64,000 bases of DNA, taken from NCBI RefSeq assembly GCF_000808535.1, contig NZ_JWLV01000048.1, forward strand, positions 1-64,000, in the 5' to 3' direction. Every line of letters begins with the position of its first letter. Position 1 is the stretch's first letter. The stretch is from Vibrio sinaloensis (GTDB lineage: Bacteria; Pseudomonadota; Gammaproteobacteria; Enterobacterales; Vibrionaceae). Under the pieces are notes generated by a model. The model saw nothing but the letters and a program-made list of their open reading frames with translations. It did no database searches and was not told where the DNA came from. This document shows, piece after piece, positions 59,547 through 64,000 of this stretch. A program made the position numbers and the translations under genes.

Positions 59547-61862
59547 TTAGTTGTTTAAGAAGAATGGGCGACCGTAGCCCAATGAGTTATCACTGCTTCC
59601 TGAACCACCACCTAGGTTGGTACCAAAGCCTATAATGCCGAAGTTAACACTGAAGTTGCTTTCATATTTAGGCTCTGAGTTCGGGTAACTGTTGAAATCA
59701 GGTTTCCAGTTACGCAGTTGGTTGCTGTATGAGAAACCCACATACCAACAATCCGAGGTGTAGTTAATACGACCTAGCCATTCAATGGTTTGCTCAGTGG
59801 TAAAATCATAAAAGTACTGCAAGCTGGTATCCCAGTGACGAGTCAATTGATAACTGGCCAGTAATCCACCTTGCGAAATGCCGTCTTCAGTAATTGCATC
59901 GAGGTCACCTAGGCTATCTCCTAAGGTATTTTCGATGTAGCTACGGGTAACGTAACGATAGTTACCTTGTAGGTAACCTTTATCGAAACGATATTCTAAC
60001 GTGCTGTTTCCTAGCTGAACCTCGCTTGAGTCAACATCGTACTGAATACCGCCGTGGTAGAACAAGTAATCGCCATAGTTGAAATCCATTTCAACCGCCC
60101 ACGCGGAGTAATTTGATGGTTTTTCTGCGGTGCTATCAAGGCGATTGGTTCTGTCTAGATAAATTATTTGACCGAAGGAGACACTCAGGCGCTCTTTATA
60201 GTCACTATCGTAAAAACGCGAGCTCGCACCGTAGCTAAACTGATTGGCACCTTGGATTTTATCGACACCACTGTATTTGCGGCTACGGAACAAGCCGTAA
60301 TAGTCGGTTTGAAGCAAGGTCGTATCGTAGTTGGCGATGTTATTTTGTTCGACTTCTGGAATATACAGATACTGAATCTGAGGTTCGAGCGTTTGAGTGT
60401 AATCGTCCATTACCACGGTATCGCGCTCTAGAACAACACCAGCGAGCGAGCGCACTTCTGGCATGATTCGATTAACTTGCTCTTCTAGTTCGCTGTCCAC
60501 CACTCCATTGAGGTCTTGTTGATAGTAGGTGCTGAGTAAGCGCGCTTCTGTCACCCATGAACCCCAAGTTGTACCGAGCGGTACCGTTAGGCCCGGCTCA
60601 ATATGAACGCGTGTTGCAGAAGGTTTACCTTTGGCCTCTGTGTCAAAACGTGTGATGTGGCTAATGACATCGAAATCTAAATAGCGCAGTAATTCTGGCG
60701 CGTAGTAGTTAAGTTTCAACTGCGGCAAAATATGATAAGGCAGGTTGTCACTTTCGGTCAGTACTTGGAAATCACGAGTGAGGAGTGTGGCATCCCAATT
60801 GTTTGCGCGGTACTGAACTTGTCCTTCTTGGACGAGTTGGCCATCTTCTCGGCTACCAATACTTGAATCAACATCGGTAAAGTAGTCAACATCACTGACT
60901 TGTGAGTAATCGATGTTAAATTTCCAAGCCTGCTCGTAGATGCCTTCATGCTTATATTGGAAACCCCAGCGATCACCTTTCTCTTCAAACTTGCGATCAT
61001 TAGGCAAATATTCGGCGTCTATCTCACCTTCACCGAAGGTAGTGAGATATCGGAATTTGCTGTTCAGTTGCGTGCCGCGCAGTTGCATGTGCTTGATGGT
61101 GGTCTCAAGATCGTAGTTCGGTGCAATATTCCAATAAAATGGAACTTCAACTTCTAGACCATCACTCGAACCATAAGACGCTGTGGGGTATAGAAAACCG
61201 GTCTTACGAGTGTCACCGATAGGAACAGTAAGATAAGGCACGTAGAAAACAGGCACATCCAGCACTTCGAAACGCGGATGATAGAAAGTGGCCACTTCTT
61301 CATTTTGGTCGACTTCAATGCCCGATGCTTTCATCGTCCAAGCGTTGTCGCCTTCTGGACAAGAAGTAATGCTTCCATCGTCTATCTCGTAAACCGCTTT
61401 ACCAGTGCGAGCGATATAGGCAGCGTTACCACGGCCCGGTTCGCATAGAAACTTATACTGGGTGTTTTCAAGCGTAATGTTTTCCGACGATAGACTATTG
61501 GTCACTCTGTCTGACGTTGACTTGACCGTTCCGTCACTAAACTCGACGTTACCCTCTGCAACAATGATGTTTTCACTTTGGTGCAGAGTGACTTGATCAG
61601 CTTCAAAACGCTTGTTGCCCTGCACAACAACAACATCGCCTTGATAAGTTGCCTTATCGCCATTGATTGCTTCTAAGCGGTCAGCTTCAACAGTGACGGG
61701 TTGCTGATTTGGGTTTTCTGGCTCTGGGACGTTGATCAAACATTGATCTATAGCGGGCAGTTCCTGCACACTATCGTCTACCATAGCTTCTGCTTGAGTT
61801 TGAGGCACAAAAAGAGCAGCGCTGATTGAAGCGGCTAACAAGGTGCGGGAAGAACGTGGCAT
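59547..61862 (-). CDS. lptD: LPS-assembly protein LptD
   Basis: Outer-membrane beta barrel that, with LptE, inserts lipopolysaccharide in the outer leaflet. Signal peptide about 1-24, N-terminal periplasmic beta-jellyroll (OstA repeat, VTVEADRLEAINGDKATYQGDVVVVQGNKRFEADQV), then the 26-strand barrel. Only four Cys are visible, in DQCLIN, FLCEPG, TSCPEG and SDCWYV: three N-terminal and one C-terminal, unlike the two-plus-two pattern of E. coli. Length 771. Heads the cluster; a sigma-E-like promoter lies upstream. Confidence 0.96.
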   Translation of the reverse strand: MPRSSRTLLAASISAALFVPQTQAEAMVDDSVQELPAIDQCLINVPEPENPNQQPVTVEADRLEAINGDKATYQGDVVVVQGNKRFEADQVTLHQSENIIVAEGNVEFSDGTVKSTSDRVTNSLSSENITLENTQYKFLCEPGRGNAAYIARTGKAVYEIDDGSITSCPEGDNAWTMKASGIEVDQNEEVATFYHPRFEVLDVPVFYVPYLTVPIGDTRKTGFLYPTASYGSSDGLEVEVPFYWNIAPNYDLETTIKHMQLRGTQLNSKFRYLTTFGEGEIDAEYLPNDRKFEEKGDRWGFQYKHEGIYEQAWKFNIDYSQVSDVDYFTDVDSSIGSREDGQLVQEGQVQYRANNWDATLLTRDFQVLTESDNLPYHILPQLKLNYYAPELLRYLDFDVISHITRFDTEAKGKPSATRVHIEPGLTVPLGTTWGSWVTEARLLSTYYQQDLNGVVDSELEEQVNRIMPEVRSLAGVVLERDTVVMDDYTQTLEPQIQYLYIPEVEQNNIANYDTTLLQTDYYGLFRSRKYSGVDKIQGANQFSYGASSRFYDSDYKERLSVSFGQIIYLDRTNRLDSTAEKPSNYSAWAVEMDFNYGDYLFYHGGIQYDVDSSEVQLGNSTLEYRFDKGYLQGNYRYVTRSYIENTLGDSLGDLDAITEDGISQGGLLASYQLTRHWDTSLQYFYDFTTEQTIEWLGRINYTSDCWYVGFSYSNQLRNWKPDFNSYPNSEPKYESNFSVNFGIIGFGTNLGGGSGSSDNSLGYGRPFFLNN

Positions 61863-62009
61863 CGAGTTTTACTATCCTGTTTAACTTGATATATCCGGAG
61901 GCTGCGTTGACGAACCTCTGTAAATGGAGGATTGGTGTTCGCCATCTATAAACGACCGAATGTAAAATAAACGGTCCTTATGATAAAGGAATTTGTGGCT
62001 AACAGCACT

Positions 62010-62038
62010 ATCAGACCGCGGAACGGTGAAAAAATTCA
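62010..62038 (-). promoter_or_regulatory. Sigma-E-type promoter of lptD
   Basis: On the minus strand: TGAATTT, 16 bases, TCTGAT (consensus GGAACTT-N16-TCTGA). It is 148 bases upstream of lptD and close to the divergent djlA start. In E. coli lptD-surA belongs to the sigma-E envelope stress regulon. Confidence 0.55.
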
Positions 62039-62055
62039 GAGATTGAGAGCACATA

Positions 62056-62907
62056 ATGCATATTTTCGGCAAAATTTTAGGTTCGTTTTTTGGCTTTTTA
62101 TTCGGTGGCGTATTTGGCGCGCTATTCGGACTATTCATTGGTCATCAGTTTGATAAAGCACGCCGATTAAGACAGGCTGGCTTTAGTAGTAGCTTTGGCA
62201 GTGGACCTAGCCAAGCTGAGCGACAAGAGGAATTCTTTAAAGCGGCATTTGCTGTCATGGGGCATGTTGCGAAGGCCAAAGGTCAGGTTACTCGAGAAGA
62301 GATTCAACTCGCGACAGCCATGATGGATAGAATGAACTTGCACGGCGCTCAGAGAAAAGCCGCTCAGGAAGCGTTTCGTGAAGGCAAGGAGAGTGATTTT
62401 CCTCTAGAAACTGTGCTTGAACGAGTCAGAATTTCTGCTGGTGGACGTTTTGATTTGATGCAGTTTTTCCTAGAGTTACAGATTTCAGCGGCCTTTGCTG
62501 ATGGTGATATTCACCCTAGTGAGCGCAGTGTGCTCCACAAGGTTGCGCGCGGGCTTGGATTTTCTGCCGATCAACTTGAGCAGCGTTTGAAGATGCAAGA
62601 AGCTGCGTTTCGTTTTCAGCGTGGTGGATTTGGTGGCCAAAGTGGTGGTCAATCTCAACACTCCGGTGGTGCTTGGCAACAAACATCAAGCGCAGACCAA
62701 CTTAGCGACGCTTACAAGCTGTTGGGTGTCGATAGCAGCGCCGATGCCAAAGCAGTGAAGCGAGCGTATCGAAAACTGATGAATGAACACCACCCTGATA
62801 AATTGATGGCAAAGGGTCTGCCCCCAGAGATGATGAATGTCGCCAAGGAAAAGGCGCAAGAGATTCAAAACGCATACGATCTAATCAAAAAGTCGAAAGG
62901 GTTTTAA
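62056..62907 (+). CDS. djlA: Co-chaperone DjlA
   Basis: Inner-membrane J-domain protein that activates DnaK near the envelope. One glycine-rich N-terminal helix (about 6-29, LGSFFGFLFGGVFGALFGLFIG), a central TerB-like helical domain (about 55-185), a Gly/Gln/Ser-rich linker (GGFGGQSGGQSQHSGG), and a C-terminal J domain with the HPD motif in NEHHPDKLM. Length 283. Divergent from lptD, as in E. coli. Confidence 0.95.
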   Translation: MHIFGKILGSFFGFLFGGVFGALFGLFIGHQFDKARRLRQAGFSSSFGSGPSQAERQEEFFKAAFAVMGHVAKAKGQVTREEIQLATAMMDRMNLHGAQRKAAQEAFREGKESDFPLETVLERVRISAGGRFDLMQFFLELQISAAFADGDIHPSERSVLHKVARGLGFSADQLEQRLKMQEAAFRFQRGGFGGQSGGQSQHSGGAWQQTSSADQLSDAYKLLGVDSSADAKAVKRAYRKLMNEHHPDKLMAKGLPPEMMNVAKEKAQEIQNAYDLIKKSKGF

Positions 62908-62940
62908 CGCGGTAACTGTTTTTCAATCTGAACACATCAT

Positions 62941-62964
62941 GGGGCGCAAATTTGCGCCCCTTTT
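62941..62964 (+). terminator. Intrinsic terminator of djlA
   Basis: Perfect palindrome GGGGCGCAAATTTGCGCCCC followed by TTTT. Confidence 0.88.
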
Positions 62965-63142
62965 CGTGCTCGTAAGCCTGACCTCATCGAGTGTGTAAAA
63001 TAAGTCGTAGAGCGCTTCAGAAGGTGAGAATCTGCTCCAGATCAATTTAGTGTTTAAATTGTCATTAAAGTGGAATTTTCTGGCTACGACTTTAGTAATC
63101 ACATCTACACTTATCAAAAAGGATGTAAGGGTGTGATTCGAG

Positions 63143-64000
63143 ATGGAAGTGTTAACAACGAACATAGGAGCATTAGAGGCATACCAATGTGGTCTCAGTC
63201 ATCAATTATCTGAGATCCAAAAGCGAATGAAAGTTCACCAACCCAAGCTAGCTAAAGTCTGCTTCGCCCTTTATGACAGTCGAGACCATTTACTCAGAAG
63301 TTACGCTGATAGTTCGTCACTTTCTCTGCGTATGGCGCATTACGAAGCACCTCTGAGCTCTTTACCTTACCTCAAATCGTGTCTAGAGAGTCGCACCGAA
63401 ACCTATCTGTCTGAGCTTAGTGACCTACATCCTTCTCCGCATGTTAGAGCCTTGTTAGGGGAGGGGTTTCATTCTTCTGTGGCGATGCCTATTTTCGCTG
63501 AGCAGAGGTTTTGCGGATTCTTGTTTCTTAATTCCCACTATCCTGACGCTTTTACTCAGAGCGACATAAAGGCGCTCAAGCCTTATCTGAAAATGCTGGA
63601 AGTCGCTATTTTCTCGGAGTACCAACTCGTCCATTTATTGGTGGAGAAATTAAGTAAATTGATCGCACGCTCTCCTGTTTATCAAAGGGAGTCTTTTAGC
63701 CACAAGCAACGGGTAGCCGCCTATACCAACATGATCGCGTTGGCACTGGCGGACCACTATGACGTGGATGATGAGTTTGTTGAGCATCTTACTCTGTTTG
63801 CTCAATATCATGACATTGGCAAAATTCGACTTTCACCTGAATTACTCTGCAAACAGCAGGTTCTCACCCAAGATGAGGTGAACCAATTGCGTCAGCATAT
63901 TATTTTTGGTGAAGAGATTGTTGAGCAGCTCATTGCTGAGTTAAATGCGCTTGACCACCCAAGTGCAATACTGTTGCATGACGTGATTTCTTACCATTAC
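63143..64000 (+). CDS. GAF-like plus HD-GYP-type domain protein, C-terminus cut off by window edge
   Basis: 286 codons are visible with no stop to the window end. The N-terminal 170 residues look like a GAF sensor (HSSVAMPIFAEQRFCGFLFLNSHYPDAF). From about 180 an HD phosphohydrolase domain begins: HKQRVAAYTNMIALALADHYDV, then the HD pair (His223, Asp224) in YHDIGKIRLSPELL, a spacing typical of HD-GYP c-di-GMP phosphodiesterases. The expected GYP motif would lie just beyond the window, so the class is inferred. The ribosome site before ATG 63143 is weak. Confidence 0.8.
   Translation, partial: MEVLTTNIGALEAYQCGLSHQLSEIQKRMKVHQPKLAKVCFALYDSRDHLLRSYADSSSLSLRMAHYEAPLSSLPYLKSCLESRTETYLSELSDLHPSPHVRALLGEGFHSSVAMPIFAEQRFCGFLFLNSHYPDAFTQSDIKALKPYLKMLEVAIFSEYQLVHLLVEKLSKLIARSPVYQRESFSHKQRVAAYTNMIALALADHYDVDDEFVEHLTLFAQYHDIGKIRLSPELLCKQQVLTQDEVNQLRQHIIFGEEIVEQLIAELNALDHPSAILLHDVISYHY

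Noticed and set aside
62923..63165. Minus-strand 80-codon open frame between djlA and the HD-domain gene
   Set aside because: It spans the djlA terminator palindrome, shows no recognisable family and overlaps the promoter region of the next gene.
1..64000. Mobile elements, CRISPR arrays, tRNA or rRNA genes
   Set aside because: No transposase-like frames, no regularly spaced repeats and no tRNA-like cloverleaf or rRNA sequence were noticed on either strand.

Overview
The window is chromosomal DNA from a gammaproteobacterium, almost certainly a Vibrio (family Vibrionaceae). The evidence is protein similarity and gene order: mutY-yggX-mltC, a yggS-proC-yggT-yggU-rdgB-hemW cluster divergent from pilT-pilU, endA-rsmE-gshB-yqgE-ruvX, epd-pgk-fbaA, glmS beside a DeoR-type regulator, ispB/rplU-rpmA-cgtA, and lptD-surA-pdxA-rsmA-apaG-apaH divergent from djlA. 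A MtlR-type mannitol regulator and an OlsF-type ornithine lipid synthase, both known from Vibrio, support this. Nearly everything is core housekeeping DNA. I see no rRNA, tRNA, insertion sequence, prophage, integron or CRISPR array. The species cannot be named from this alone.

Layout. 1-2373: minus-strand mltC (cut by the window edge), yggX, mutY. 2572-4331: trmB and glsB. 4393-9181: minus-strand yggS-to-hemW operon (PLP homeostasis, proline synthesis, nucleotide sanitation, heme chaperone). 9207-11365: pilus retraction ATPases PilT and PilU. 11403-15648: a metal-transport island, with minus-strand feoA-feoB plus a 52-residue Cys-rich membrane protein, and divergent plus-strand genes for two exported proteins; a good Fur-type box lies between them. 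15719-20750: ruvX, yqgE, gshB, rsmE, endA, sprT and a DUF2189 membrane protein. 21024-31592: metK (with a MetJ-type operator) and the carbon block tkt, a glucose-family PTS permease, epd, pgk, fbaA, mscS. 31649-36574: a YbaK-type deacylase, argO/argP, a SIMPL protein and a diguanylate cyclase. 36616-41973: a GntR regulator, pykF, a DeoR regulator and glmS. 42120-47507: mtlR, mtlD, mtlA and an orphan TRAP binding protein. 47760-50883: olsF (with a triple-repeat Pho box) and ispB. 51156-55066: rplU, rpmA, cgtA, yjjP, yjjB, folA. 55125-61862: the lptD-to-apaH cluster, led by a sigma-E-like promoter. 62056-64000: djlA and an HD-GYP-type protein cut by the window end.

The most interesting parts are: (i) the Fur-boxed Feo island, in which FeoB carries an extra basic helical segment of about 110 residues and is paired with two exported proteins whose predicted mature N-termini begin with histidine, resembling NikK/NikL-type accessories of nickel/cobalt importers; (ii) olsF with a textbook Pho box; (iii) PurR-like palindromes at tkt and fbaA; (iv) the 502-base mtlA leader region with a near-consensus CRP site, where Vibrio cholerae encodes the antisense RNA MtlS; and (v) a possible structured RNA and an orphan terminator on either side of ispB. 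These regulatory readings come from reading the sequence by eye; no alignment, folding or motif scan was run.
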